Source: JAHCHG01 sp038246645
Lineage (GTDB): Bacteria; Acidobacteriota; Blastocatellia; Pyrinomonadales; Pyrinomonadaceae
DNA: 19,139 nucleotides
Direction: 5' to 3'
NCBI GenBank assembly: GCA_038246645.1
Contig: JBBRVS010000101.1
Coordinates: 1-19,139 of the forward strand
The notes under the pieces were generated by a model. It worked only from the letters and a program-made list of their open reading frames with translations, was not told where the DNA came from and did not search any database. Numbering within the stretch: position 1 is the stretch's first letter; each line of letters begins with the position of its first letter. Made by a program: the position numbers and the translations under genes. Positions 1 to 9,100 of the stretch are shown piece by piece.

Positions 1-2
1 AG

Positions 3-16
3 GATTTTCTTATAAA
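3..16 (+). repeat. Left terminal inverted repeat of the IS
   Basis: GATTTTCTTATAAA is the exact reverse complement of 1219-1232. It begins just past the transposase stop codon side of the element, where an IS end is expected. Confidence 0.75.
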
Positions 17-1157
17 AAATTAATTGACTTTAGCCAGTTTATGAGAGTGCCGAAATTGTCGGCAAAATCATCTAATTGTGCCTTTTTGTTGACACAGCCT
101 GTTTTTCTCAAAAGTGCTAGCGCCAATGTTCTAACTCCTGCCATTACTCTATTTACCGTTTTCTCTTTGACACATAATCGGTCTTCTGCCAATGTTGTGT
201 CGCGCAAATTATTGTTCACTTCCACTTGCCAATGACCACGGATTGCCCGACATACTTCCGCCGGATTTTCTATCTCATTTGATAGATATAAACTTTCTTC
301 GACTCTTTCTTTGCCGCTTTCGACTTCTCTTGTTTCTCGAATTACTCGAATCGCTATTTTGATTTGACATTCTTCCCAGCGCTCGTCTTTGGTCATCGCT
401 TGAATGTCATAAACTTCATATTTTCTGACTTCCACTCGCCCGCTTTGTTTCTCCTGAGTGAGAGTCTTATAAATCGGCTTACTTCGTGTTATTTCTTCAC
501 TTACCGCTTTCTGCAGCTTCTTCTGATTACTCTTTAAGCCGACCACATATGTGCCTTTTTCCGCCATCAATTTCAATGTTTTCGGATTACAATGCAAGGC
601 ATCGAAACTCATTTTCTCTCCTGATAAACCATTTTCCGTGATCAGTTCGCGACTCTTTTCAATCTCGCTTTCTTTGTTTCCCGCATAATAATTCTGACTC
701 TGAACCGATTGTGTTTCATGTTCCACCACTTGCACGACGGCTTCGCCTCTTTTGTCGCCTTTTTTGATACTTCCTTTGAGTTCTTTGCTGTCGACGGCAA
801 ACCATTTCCGCTGCTTTTTACTTAATTTGATGCCGTATTCGGCAAAAATCAAACGGTCAAAAACCGCTCCCGAAACTTTGCTTAAAATTATCGGCAAATG
901 CGAGCGGGAAACTACTCCGCAGTCGTAATCTTCCAATGGCAAATGTTGCAATAATTGAGCATAATTGTTTCTCATATGCCGCCAAATGCTCGATAAATTG
1001 CCGTCCCGCTTGCTCAAAACAGCTAAAATAACGCCGCTCAGCACAACGGCAAGCGAGTGGTGTCTGCCCTGTATTCCTCTTAAATCTAAGCCTTCGGCAG
1101 TTTGAAGTTTGGAAAAAAAGTTATACTATTTTCATTACAAGGTTGTTTATTTGTCAT
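10..1157 (-). CDS. ISAs1-family transposase, apparently joined by a -1 frameshift
   Basis: This is a DDE transposase of the ISAs1 (H-repeat-associated) family, which cuts and joins the ends of its own element. From the first in-frame GTG at 1044 there are 344 residues. In that numbering the acidic residues are D85 in AVDSKELKG, D148 in SFDALHC and E275 in GHWQVE, with the family's YVVGLKSNQ strand between. The homologous frame clearly continues upstream of 1044, with RGIQGRHHSLAVVL matching the usual family N-terminus, but it has no ATG, GTG or TTG before a stop at 1126-1128. An ATG at 1157 opens a second frame that crosses a run of seven T (1119-1113 on the minus strand). A -1 slip there gives MTNKQPCNENSITFF joined to SKLQTAEG, a 382-residue protein of normal family length. 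Without slippage the gene would be a frameshifted pseudogene. Confidence 0.85.
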
Positions 1158-1218
1158 AATTTAAGTCTGTAGAAAAATTTCAATTATCACATTTTTACAA
1201 CCTTGTTTCCACTTTCTG

Positions 1219-1232
1219 TTTATAAGAAAATC
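1219..1232 (-). repeat. Right terminal inverted repeat of the IS
   Basis: TTTATAAGAAAATC pairs perfectly over 14 bp with 3-16. It lies about 60 bp upstream of the proposed transposase ATG, so it marks the upstream end of the element. Confidence 0.75.
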
Positions 1233-1234
1233 TA

Positions 1235-1563
1235 CTTCTATGGAAGTTAAATAACATCAAAACCTGCAAGTGAAAGATAAATCACTCTCCTAGTTCAGCA
1301 ACTAGTTCAGCAACTTGAAAAGTTTGTGAGAGTGTATTAGATTTTTTTATCAGTTATGCAAGATCACAATTTAGCAAAATTAACAACAATTAAGTTTCAA
1401 AATGTCCGAGGGAAAAATGAAAAGAATCATAAAAGATTGAGCTAGTCTAATTTCATCAGAGATGATTAGAAGCAAACCTAAATTTATACTATTTCAGATT
1501 TAGTACTATCGACTTTTATATCGCTCTGCCCTACTTCGATCTACTAATAAAATTGGAGAAACA
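1235..1563. other. Intergenic region between the IS and the secreted mosaic gene
   Basis: No coding frame is convincing in these 329 bases, which are AT-rich. They hold a perfect 12-bp tandem duplication (1290-1313) flanked by a 7-bp inverted repeat, CACTCTC at 1283-1289 and GAGAGTG at 1328-1334. A TATACT hexamer at 1485-1490 could be a -10 element for the gene at 1564, but I see no good -35 element. Confidence 0.5.
1290..1313. repeat. Perfect 12-bp tandem duplication
   Basis: CTAGTTCAGCAA occurs twice back to back, at 1290-1301 and 1302-1313. It may be a recent slippage duplication or a paired protein-binding site. Confidence 0.8.
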
Positions 1564-3672
1564 ATGAAAAAAATTATACTTTCGATGATGTTCATAGGAG
1601 CAATTTTAGCATTGAGCGATTCAGCAATGGCACAAAATTGCCCCGATCCGCAAGCAGAACCGGAACCCAATCAAGTGATGATTTATACCGAAGAAAATTA
1701 TCAGGGTGATTGTAATATCTATACGGGTTATCGGAATAACTTTCCAAGATATAAATCACCGATTCGATCTATCAAGGTCGGAAGTGAAATAGAGATTTAT
1801 ATTAACGATAAAGCCAACTTTCGCGGATTTAGCCAAGGATATCGTAAAAATACTCCTTCGCTAAATCATCCGGGAGGCGAAAATAAAAAAGATTGGGTTG
1901 CTATTAACTTTGTGGAACGTCCGCCAACACCAAAAACAGAGGACAATATCTATACGACGACACCTAAGAATGCTGTAAGTTCGATAACTCCGAATGATGA
2001 TCAGGTGCAGGTCTGCAGTAATCCCGGTCACGGTGGTGGTTGCAGGAAGGTTGGGCAGGGCGATTATGACTTTAACAGTCTTGGTTACCAGTCGATCTTA
2101 ATTGGACGAAATGTCAAAGTTCAGGTCTATTCTGAAAGAAACTATTACGGTAATAGCACCACATTGTCATTCACAGGCAAGCCGCAGAGAGTTTCAAAGT
2201 TTTATTCAATGCGTGTTTTATCCATTAACGAGAACCGGATCGCCGACAAGTTTCGTCCTACTCCAACGCCGATTCCGACCCTGGTGCCAACTCCTGTTTC
2301 GACCCCAAATTCAACTGTTGATAATTCACCCGTCGGTCAGGCAAATCGGGAAAAGGTATATATTCTCAATGGTTCGGGAACCAAATGTCTGACGATAAAA
2401 GACGGCAATGCCGACAATTTCACTCCCGTAATCCTTGCTGAATGTACGAATTCCGACAATCAGCAGTGGACATTTACGAGTGACGGAAAGATCCGGGGGC
2501 TCGCTAATATGTGTATTACGAACGATAACGGTTTGACCTTACGAACCTGCCAACCGGATGGAGCTCAAAACTGGTTGGTATCAGATAAAAACGAGATCAA
2601 ACGAGCCTGGGCTTGTCTTTCGGAAGCAAAACTCAGGAACGGTTCGCCGGGTGTTACCAATTGCAATGGCAGCAGCGAACAGAGATGGCGTTTTGAAAGT
2701 AATGTCGCCGTGGCAACGACTTCTCCAACCGTATCCGGAACGGCTTCAACCGTTAATACCTCAACACCAAAAAATCCGATTGATGGACCGATCAGAGTAG
2801 TTGGGAAAACTGAGCTGGGATTAACAGTTCAAAATCAGAATCTCAGCGATAATACACCGATCATCTTGCATTCAGGATTTAATAATTGGACGATGCTTTC
2901 AAATGGGGCAATTGTCTTAAAGAGTAATCCTAGACTTGGTTTGACGGTAAAAAATCAACGGATTGCAAATGGTTCGGAAATTATTCTGCATTCCGGCTAT
3001 AATTTGTGGCAAGTTTTATCAAACGGAGCAATCGTTCTCAAAGACAATCCTGCTTTTGGCATAACGGTTCTGAATCAAAACCTGAATGACAACGCAGCAA
3101 TAATCCTCCATAGCGGCTACAACACTTGGACTAAAGATTATACGAGTAGTAATAATGTTGCGACCAGACGCACTAACCCGCCACCGAAAGCCAATCACTA
3201 TCCGCCGCCGAATAGCGGAGGTTCTCCGTATGTTTTATGTGGTTATGAAAACCAGTATTGCAGTTTCCAAGGCATAGGAACTGTTGCTTACGGTGTCAAT
3301 GGTATTTTCAAATATAAGCAAAACGTGAGCATGGGAATCCAATGCAATGATGCAAACTTCGGGTTTGTTGTGGAAGGAGTTGAAAAACGCTGTTACTTTA
3401 AATTTGAAAGAGAAATAAAGAGAAACACAACGCCAACAGAAACCGATAAACCAAGTCCGCCAAATGAAAACTTTCGAGTATGCGGTACTGAAGGTACGAT
3501 TTGTCATTTTAGTGGAAAAGGTAGAGTTGCCTACGGTTACAATAATAAGAATGGAAGGAAGTTTCTTTTCAAACAAAATGTAAATGGACGTATCACCTGT
3601 AATAACCAAACATTCGGCGGAGACCCTGCTCCGGGCAAAGCGAAAGTTTGTTATGTTCAAGTTTTGAATTAA
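1564..3672 (+). CDS. Secreted mosaic protein: beta/gamma-crystallin, ricin-type lectin and Cys-paired domains
   Basis: This is a predicted exported 702-residue protein; its biological role is not known to me. Residues 1-23 form a signal peptide ending AMA-Q, with no lipobox. Residues 38-118 and 148-222 look like two beta/gamma-crystallin (or related I36 inhibitor-like) domains. The Y-x4-Y-x-G Greek-key signature is exact at 41-48 and at 189-196. A Thr/Pro-rich linker spans about 232-250. Residues 264-378 resemble a ricin B beta-trefoil, with QQW and QRW motifs. Residues 418-525 are three repeats of exactly 40 residues, each containing a [IL]ILHSG[FY]N core. After a Pro-rich linker come two homologous Cys-paired domains, 557-614 and 637-700, with the second ending FGGDPAPGKAKVCY. 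Domains like these two sit at the C-terminus of some secreted glycosidases. The start is supported by TTGGAG five bases before the ATG. The assembly suggests glycan or surface binding, with no catalytic domain visible. Confidence 0.85.
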   Translation: MKKIILSMMFIGAILALSDSAMAQNCPDPQAEPEPNQVMIYTEENYQGDCNIYTGYRNNFPRYKSPIRSIKVGSEIEIYINDKANFRGFSQGYRKNTPSLNHPGGENKKDWVAINFVERPPTPKTEDNIYTTTPKNAVSSITPNDDQVQVCSNPGHGGGCRKVGQGDYDFNSLGYQSILIGRNVKVQVYSERNYYGNSTTLSFTGKPQRVSKFYSMRVLSINENRIADKFRPTPTPIPTLVPTPVSTPNSTVDNSPVGQANREKVYILNGSGTKCLTIKDGNADNFTPVILAECTNSDNQQWTFTSDGKIRGLANMCITNDNGLTLRTCQPDGAQNWLVSDKNEIKRAWACLSEAKLRNGSPGVTNCNGSSEQRWRFESNVAVATTSPTVSGTASTVNTSTPKNPIDGPIRVVGKTELGLTVQNQNLSDNTPIILHSGFNNWTMLSNGAIVLKSNPRLGLTVKNQRIANGSEIILHSGYNLWQVLSNGAIVLKDNPAFGITVLNQNLNDNAAIILHSGYNTWTKDYTSSNNVATRRTNPPPKANHYPPPNSGGSPYVLCGYENQYCSFQGIGTVAYGVNGIFKYKQNVSMGIQCNDANFGFVVEGVEKRCYFKFEREIKRNTTPTETDKPSPPNENFRVCGTEGTICHFSGKGRVAYGYNNKNGRKFLFKQNVNGRITCNNQTFGGDPAPGKAKVCYVQVLN

Positions 3673-3720
3673 GCAAATACAACTTAATTTCTAAACTTTT
3701 AGCAAAATAAGAAATTACAC

Positions 3721-3772
3721 ATTCCCACATTTTTCATATTTATCTTCGTCTATATTTGAAAAATGTGGGAAT
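3721..3772 (+). promoter_or_regulatory. Perfect 16-bp inverted repeat in front of the next gene's RBS
   Basis: ATTCCCACATTTTTCA at 3721-3736 pairs without mismatch with 3757-3772, leaving a 20-nt loop. The right arm ends one base before AAAGGA, the presumed ribosome binding site of the gene starting at 3785. No T-run follows the stem, so it is a poor intrinsic terminator on the plus strand. It could be a 5'UTR hairpin controlling translation, an operator, or a processing site between two co-transcribed genes. Confidence 0.7.
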
Positions 3773-3784
3773 AAAGGAAAAACA

Positions 3785-5911
3785 ATGAATAAGAAAACAA
3801 AATCACAAATTACATTTACCGTGAGCGTTCTCGTTATACTTTTTTCAAGTATATTAGCAATTGGTCAAACTAAACCAAGCGAGATAATAACTTCAACATC
3901 CGTTGGCGAAGTTAAATTAGGAATGACCGTCGGTGAGGCTAAAAAAGTTTTGCCAAAAGGTTATAAATTAGCACCGGCTGCGGGTGATGAAGGAATTTGG
4001 TTAGTCGGCGTTTATGAAGGAGAAAAATTACTTTTTACGATCGGGGACTACGGCGATTTCCAAGGTTCGGAAGATAAAATGCCGCCGATCAATGAGAGTC
4101 AAAAGATTCAAGTAATGCTGATAATGGATTCCCGTTTTAAGACCGTCGATGTAGTTCATATTGGAATGCCGATTGCCGAAGCGGAAAAGAAATACGGCAA
4201 ACTAAAAGAAGTTAATCGAGACCCGCACAGTGGCGAAACCGGAAAATTTACTAATCAACCAGAAAATATTGAATTTAGTTTTAGGACAAAAAGCGATGTA
4301 GAAATTACGGTTGCGGTCTATGAAAAGATTCCGAATTGCAAAATCACAGATTCGTCCGATTGCCTTGAACTTTCATATGCAAAGGATTCATATATTTCCG
4401 AGATGATGATTTCAAAATATTTATCTGATGAAAGCAATCCGGACAATATGATTACGCAAACATCTGTCGGTAATATTAAACTCGGAATGACAATTGGCGA
4501 AGCGAGAAAAGCTTTGCCATCGGGATATACTTTAGGTCCCGGCGGCGGAAGCGAAGGCTTAACCTTTATCGGCGTTTTTGACGGGGAAAAACAAATTTTG
4601 GAATTAGGTGAATACGGCGAACGCGATGAAGATGGCAATCTACCACCGATTGATGAAAATCAAGTAATCCAATCTATCGGAATTCTCGATTCGCGTTACA
4701 AAACTGCGGAAAATGTGGGAATTGGAACGAGTGTCGAAGAAGCAGAAAAGCACTACGGAAAACTTAAAGAAATCTTTTTTGATCAACACGTTGGAGAAAT
4801 CGCTTATTTTTCCGATTCTAAAGGTTTTGGATTTTTATTGGTCGGGAAAGACGGCAAATACGGCGAAGCGGGAAACTACGTCGGTGCAGAACCGCAACAA
4901 TACGGTCAACGGACAAAAAAATATAATCCCGGTGCTTATATTTCGGCAATGTCGATTTCTTCGCCGCAACCGGTTCAGAAAGTAGTTTCAATAACCGATT
5001 CGCCCAATGATTATTCTGCAAGTATTTACGGACCAATGAAATGCGTTGATGATGAAGTGAGCTTAACGACCTACGTGGTGTCCTGGAAAGTGCCGATGGA
5101 AAAAGGCGGATATAGTATGCCGGCACAAAATTTTGAGTTTGAAGGTTTAATGCCTTGTCCCGAATTGGGATTTGGAACAGATGATAATTCCGTTTCTTAC
5201 AAAGATCAGTGGGATGTAGTTCTTGATGATTTCAATTTTGACGGAATGACCGATCTGGCTTTAAGAGACGGAAATAACGGCGGCTATGGCTCCGCTTCGT
5301 ATCAGGTTTATCTTTTCTCAAAAGCGGATAATAAATTCGTGCAAAATCCTTCGTTTACCGAACTCGGTCAATACCAAGGAATGTTCGAGGTCAAAGCAAG
5401 CCGAAAAATGATCTACAACCATACAAAGTCGGGTTGCTGCTCTCATAGAACGGAAGGCTACACGATAGTAAATAATAAGCCCTTCAAAGTTTATGACCAC
5501 ACGGTTGAGGGTATGATCGAACTGGAGAATGGCGTTACCACTCCCGAAGTAATTACCAAAAAACTTATCGATGGAAAATGGCGAACCTGGGATAAAAGTT
5601 CAGCTGCGGGAATTTCTTTTGATAAAGGAAAAACAAGCAAAACCATCTCCGTAAAATTAACCAAAAATGACCCGATCAAATGGTTCAAGGTCGGTGCGTC
5701 CGAAGGGCAAATATTGAACGCCACCATAAATTCCATTAATGCGGATGTGAGGTTGGTTGATTTCAAAGGAAATGTCAGCAGTTATGATAGCTACGAACCT
5801 GTAAAAGAAGGCGAAATTTTCCCCGTTAAATTAAAAGGAATCGGCGAATACTACCTTGAATTGTCAGCCGAACAGGATTTGACCGTGGAATTAACCATTT
5901 CTATTAAATAA
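3785..5911 (+). CDS. Secreted protein with duplicated N-terminal half, XAC2610-like region and PPC-like C-terminus
   Basis: This is an exported protein of 708 residues with no assigned role. Residues 1-28 form a signal peptide with a hydrophobic core at about 11-26. Residues 34-210 and 222-392 are two copies of one domain. Each begins with a TSVG-x2-KLGMT-[IV]-GEA stretch and later has a DSR[FY]KT and YGKLKE pair, so an internal gene duplication is clear. Residues 475-575 contain DDFNFDGMTDLALRDGNNGG, an EF-hand-like DxDxDG variant of the FG-GAP/XAC2610-like type that may bind calcium, followed by a CC pair at 551-552. Residues 617-708 resemble a bacterial pre-peptidase C-terminal (PPC) beta-sandwich, usually found on secreted enzymes. 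AAAGGA lies five bases before the ATG. The gene follows the previous one by 112 bp on the same strand, so an operon is possible. Confidence 0.85.
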   Translation: MNKKTKSQITFTVSVLVILFSSILAIGQTKPSEIITSTSVGEVKLGMTVGEAKKVLPKGYKLAPAAGDEGIWLVGVYEGEKLLFTIGDYGDFQGSEDKMPPINESQKIQVMLIMDSRFKTVDVVHIGMPIAEAEKKYGKLKEVNRDPHSGETGKFTNQPENIEFSFRTKSDVEITVAVYEKIPNCKITDSSDCLELSYAKDSYISEMMISKYLSDESNPDNMITQTSVGNIKLGMTIGEARKALPSGYTLGPGGGSEGLTFIGVFDGEKQILELGEYGERDEDGNLPPIDENQVIQSIGILDSRYKTAENVGIGTSVEEAEKHYGKLKEIFFDQHVGEIAYFSDSKGFGFLLVGKDGKYGEAGNYVGAEPQQYGQRTKKYNPGAYISAMSISSPQPVQKVVSITDSPNDYSASIYGPMKCVDDEVSLTTYVVSWKVPMEKGGYSMPAQNFEFEGLMPCPELGFGTDDNSVSYKDQWDVVLDDFNFDGMTDLALRDGNNGGYGSASYQVYLFSKADNKFVQNPSFTELGQYQGMFEVKASRKMIYNHTKSGCCSHRTEGYTIVNNKPFKVYDHTVEGMIELENGVTTPEVITKKLIDGKWRTWDKSSAAGISFDKGKTSKTISVKLTKNDPIKWFKVGASEGQILNATINSINADVRLVDFKGNVSSYDSYEPVKEGEIFPVKLKGIGEYYLELSAEQDLTVELTISIK

Positions 5912-5920
5912 CCCGGCTGG

Positions 5921-6110
5921 TAACTGATTAGGTCAAAAAGAACTCCCCTCCTTTGAAAAGGAGGGGTGGCAGCCGTTTTTTGGCTGTCGGGGTGGTTTGA
6001 TTCATCCCGCCGTTCAGAAAGGCGAATGGGAATCAACCACCCCGCGCCTAAAGGCGCACCCCTCCTTTTCAAAGGAGGGGAGTCTTTCGTGTATTAGTCC
6101 TAATCAATTA
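5921..6110. repeat. Palindromic mosaic (MITE/REP-like) intergenic element
   Basis: The outer arms, 5921-5932 and 6099-6110, are inverted with 11 of 12 bases matching. Inside them is a perfect 27-bp inverted repeat, 5942-5968 against 6057-6083. Each of its arms is itself a hairpin, CCCCTCCTT-tgaa-AAGGAGGGG. Further inside lie a GGCAGCC/GGCTGTC hairpin around 5968-5987, a roughly 15-bp pair with one bulge (from about 5989 and ending at about 6044), and a GCGCC-taaa-GGCGC hairpin at 6044-6057. It has no credible coding content. It sits between convergent genes and may also act as a bidirectional terminator. The nested design suggests a non-autonomous repeat family. Confidence 0.85.
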
Positions 6111-6126
6111 CCTTGGCGGTAAATAA

Positions 6127-6166
6127 TGAAAGCGGACAAGATTTATATAAAGCTTGTCCGCTTTCA
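6127..6166 (-). terminator. Intrinsic terminator of the alpha-2-macroglobulin gene
   Basis: TGAAAGCGGACAAG at 6127-6140 pairs perfectly with 6153-6166 over 14 bp, with a 12-nt loop. It starts about 20 bp past the macroglobulin stop codon. Reading the minus strand, a T-rich TTATTT follows the stem, as expected for a Rho-independent terminator on that strand. Confidence 0.75.
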
Positions 6167-6186
6167 GAGTGGTTCAATCTATTGAA

Positions 6187-9100
6187 TTACTCAACCCTCA
6201 CAAAATCCGTGCCGCTTCTGCCGAAGGTTTCGGGATGATACATTTCCTCGGCTTTGGCAGGCGGGACGACGAATTCGCCCGGAGTTGTGGCGCGGGTTAC
6301 GTATGTGTAATTGTAAACTCCGCCCCAGACCAATGCGCTGAAGGCTTCGGCGCGTTCGTCGCGGAAATTCTGGTGATCGAACCAATACTGCCGCCAGTAA
6401 TACGAACCGCGCCCCATACTTTGCGAGCCGTATTCGATGACCGAAGTATTGCCCGGATCATTCGGAATGTCTTCGGTTACCGCTAGTCCCGGATTCAGGA
6501 TTTCCAAACCTGCCGGCAGCGGATCAACGAGCGCGACGTGATACCGCCGCGCCTGCGCGACCATTGTCAGGCGAACGCGAACGCGCGAACCGGCTTTGAA
6601 CACCCATCTGCCGCCCTCAACCTGTTTGACGTCGTCGGCGTTGTCAACCGCTTCGTAAGTTCGCAAAACCGTGAAACCGTAATCGGCGGGTTTTAAGTTC
6701 AGGTTTTTCGGCGCGTAATTCATTCCGATTCGATAATATAAACGCCCTGCGCCTTGTTTATCGAAGATCAGATTTGACGCGCCGCCCTGCTCGATCAGGT
6801 ATTTCATCGGAATATTTAGTTGATTTGAATCCACCGAACGACCTTTGAAAGTTTGTTCGCCCGCGTAAGTTCCGCCGAGCCAGATTCTTGTGACGAAATC
6901 GGGCGTAACTTTTTCGTAAGTGTTGAAATACTTATCCAGAGCGAGCAGAATAAAGACGTTTTCCTGCGTGTTTTCCCAACGTCCTTTTGTGCGATTATCC
7001 AATAAACCGCGAACGAGTTTCGGAATTAAATCGCTGTTCGGGTCGGCTTTCAAAAACGCTTCGAGCAGAACGCCGTCAGCGCGGCGGTTGGAATACATAA
7101 TGAGCCACGCGCCGTCGCCGTAGTCGGTGTTAAACTGCGCGGTTGCGGCTGTTTCCGTCGTGCGATTCATCACATATCGCTTGATCTGTTCGACTTCCGC
7201 GTTTGAATTTTTGCTGTCAACAAGAACCGTCATAATCCAGCCGAGAGCTTCAAACGGCATTTTCTCGATGGTTGCTTCGGCTAAAAGTTTTTTAGCTTTT
7301 GCCGCATCGTTGTCGCCCATCAGATTGCGAACGTAAAGCGCGTAAGCCGAAATCGTCCAACGGACTTGCGGCGAATTTTTGTACCATTCGTCATTGAGAT
7401 GACTTTCGATGTCCTTCAAATACGGCTTGACTCTGTCAATCATATCCTGCGGCACGTCGTAGCCTTTTTGTTTCGCTAAAATAAGCGCGTGCGCGGCGTG
7501 AACCGTCACGAACGGATATTTATAGCGTTCGCCGTCGCGCCGCCATAATCCGAAATAACCGTTGGAATTCTGACGCGATTTCAGGATTTCCAGATCCTTG
7601 GCAAAACGCGCTTTTAATTCGGCATCGGTCGGAACTTCTTTTGCTTTGAACGCTTTCAAAACGTCCTGCAAAGCGGCGACCGAGATCATTCTTGAAGTAA
7701 TCTGTTCGGTGCATTCGAATCTGTATGTTTGCAGATAAATAAATGCATCGGTCAGTTCCTGCAACTGCGTCGAACTCGTTGTAACTTCCAGACCGCCGAA
7801 TTGCGGGAAAACGTCCGCCGGTGCCTGAACGGGCTGAACAATCGCGCCGTTTTCGTCGGTCGTGCCGTAAGTTGCAAAGGCTTCCGTTGTTGCCGGTGTC
7901 CAGACGGGCAGAGAAATTTCCGCCGCGTCGGAGAATTTGCCGGAAGTTACGGCGACTTGAAAACGCGCCGTTCCCGCTTTGTCGGCATCAACCGGAAAGC
8001 GTACTTCAACGCGGTCATTTGCCGGAACTTCAACCTTTCTGCCGCCGCCGCTTGTTAAATTCGCATTCGTTGCCCGAACCGCGACATTGACGGTCATCGG
8101 TTGATCGGTTTGATTTTGAACAACAACGGGAAGTTCGATCTTGTCGCCGAAATTCATAAATCGCGGCGCGGACGGGCGAACCATCAGCGGTTGACGCGCA
8201 GTGATCGAAGATTCGCCTTTGCCGAAGCGTTTGCCTGTATCAACCGCCACCGCCATCACGCGGTAGCGCGTCAGATTGTCAGGCAGTTTAACGTCAACCG
8301 TTGCCTTTCCGCTCGAATTTGTTTTAACGCTCGGCGCAAAAACTGCCAGAGCATTGAAATTCTCACGCAGATTTATATTCTCTTGCTGTTGTGCAGATTC
8401 ATCATCGCTTCCGGGTGCGGATTTTTTGGCTACTGAACGCGCCATCATCGGTGCAGACGGCGCCGCGCCGGATTCTGTACCGCTTTTAAAATTTGTAACC
8501 TCTTGTCCGTCTATCGTAAATTGATTCAAATCCTGAGGCATTACATCGTCAGGATTACCTAATAAAATATCCTTCCGCAGATGATAATCGGTAACGCCGT
8601 CGCTTCTCTGCGTGTAGAAAATGCTCAAAGGATTTGCCAATTGATAAGCCGACAGCGCGAGAACACTTTCGTCCACGACGACAACCGCAACTTCCGTATT
8701 TGAAACGGGTCCGCCGTTTTTATCGGTTACTGCAACATCAATTTTCGTCGAGCCGCCGGGTTCTAAGGTTTTATCCTTCGGTTCGGCGGAAACGGTTAAT
8801 TGACGCGTGGCGGTCGAGATCGGCAGATTGATATTTCCGCTCGCAAACGCCGGACGTTTGGCGATCTTTTCATTGACTTCGCCCTTATCGTCCGTCCGCG
8901 TTGCCGCGCCGACCAGATCAACCTGCGCGTAGATATTCGGCAGATATTTTTCTTCGAGCGGAATTTTCAAAATTATCGAAGAATCCTTCATCGTAAAACG
9001 CTCGGTTTTGACGATTCCGTCGCGCCGCAGAGTCAAAACGCCTTCCGCCGGAGTGAACGGCGACAGAACGAGAAGTTCCGCCGTATCGCCCGGTGCAAAT

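Larger units (their letters stand above)
1..1234 (-). mobile_element. ISAs1-family insertion sequence, nearly complete
   Basis: The element is bounded by a 14-bp perfect inverted repeat, at 3-16 on the left and 1219-1232 on the right, and carries one transposase gene reading leftwards. The total of about 1.23 kb fits the usual 1.2-1.5 kb of ISAs1-family elements. The left terminus lies at or just beyond the window edge, so the outermost bases and the target-site duplication cannot be checked. The element sits about 330 bp upstream of the secreted-protein gene at 1564 and points away from it. Confidence 0.8.

Noticed and set aside
41..235. 64-residue plus-strand frame at the left end
   Set aside because: It lies entirely antisense within the transposase gene and shows no ribosome site or family pattern.
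3235..3660. 141-residue minus-strand frame
   Set aside because: It is antisense to the Cys-paired domains of the secreted mosaic protein, whose homologous repeats show which frame is real.
5851..6072. 73-residue minus-strand frame across the mosaic repeat
   Set aside because: It is formed by the palindromic element itself and has no ribosome site.
5942..6083. Possible CRISPR array
   Set aside because: There are only two copies, they are inverted rather than direct, and there is no spacer pattern or cas gene.
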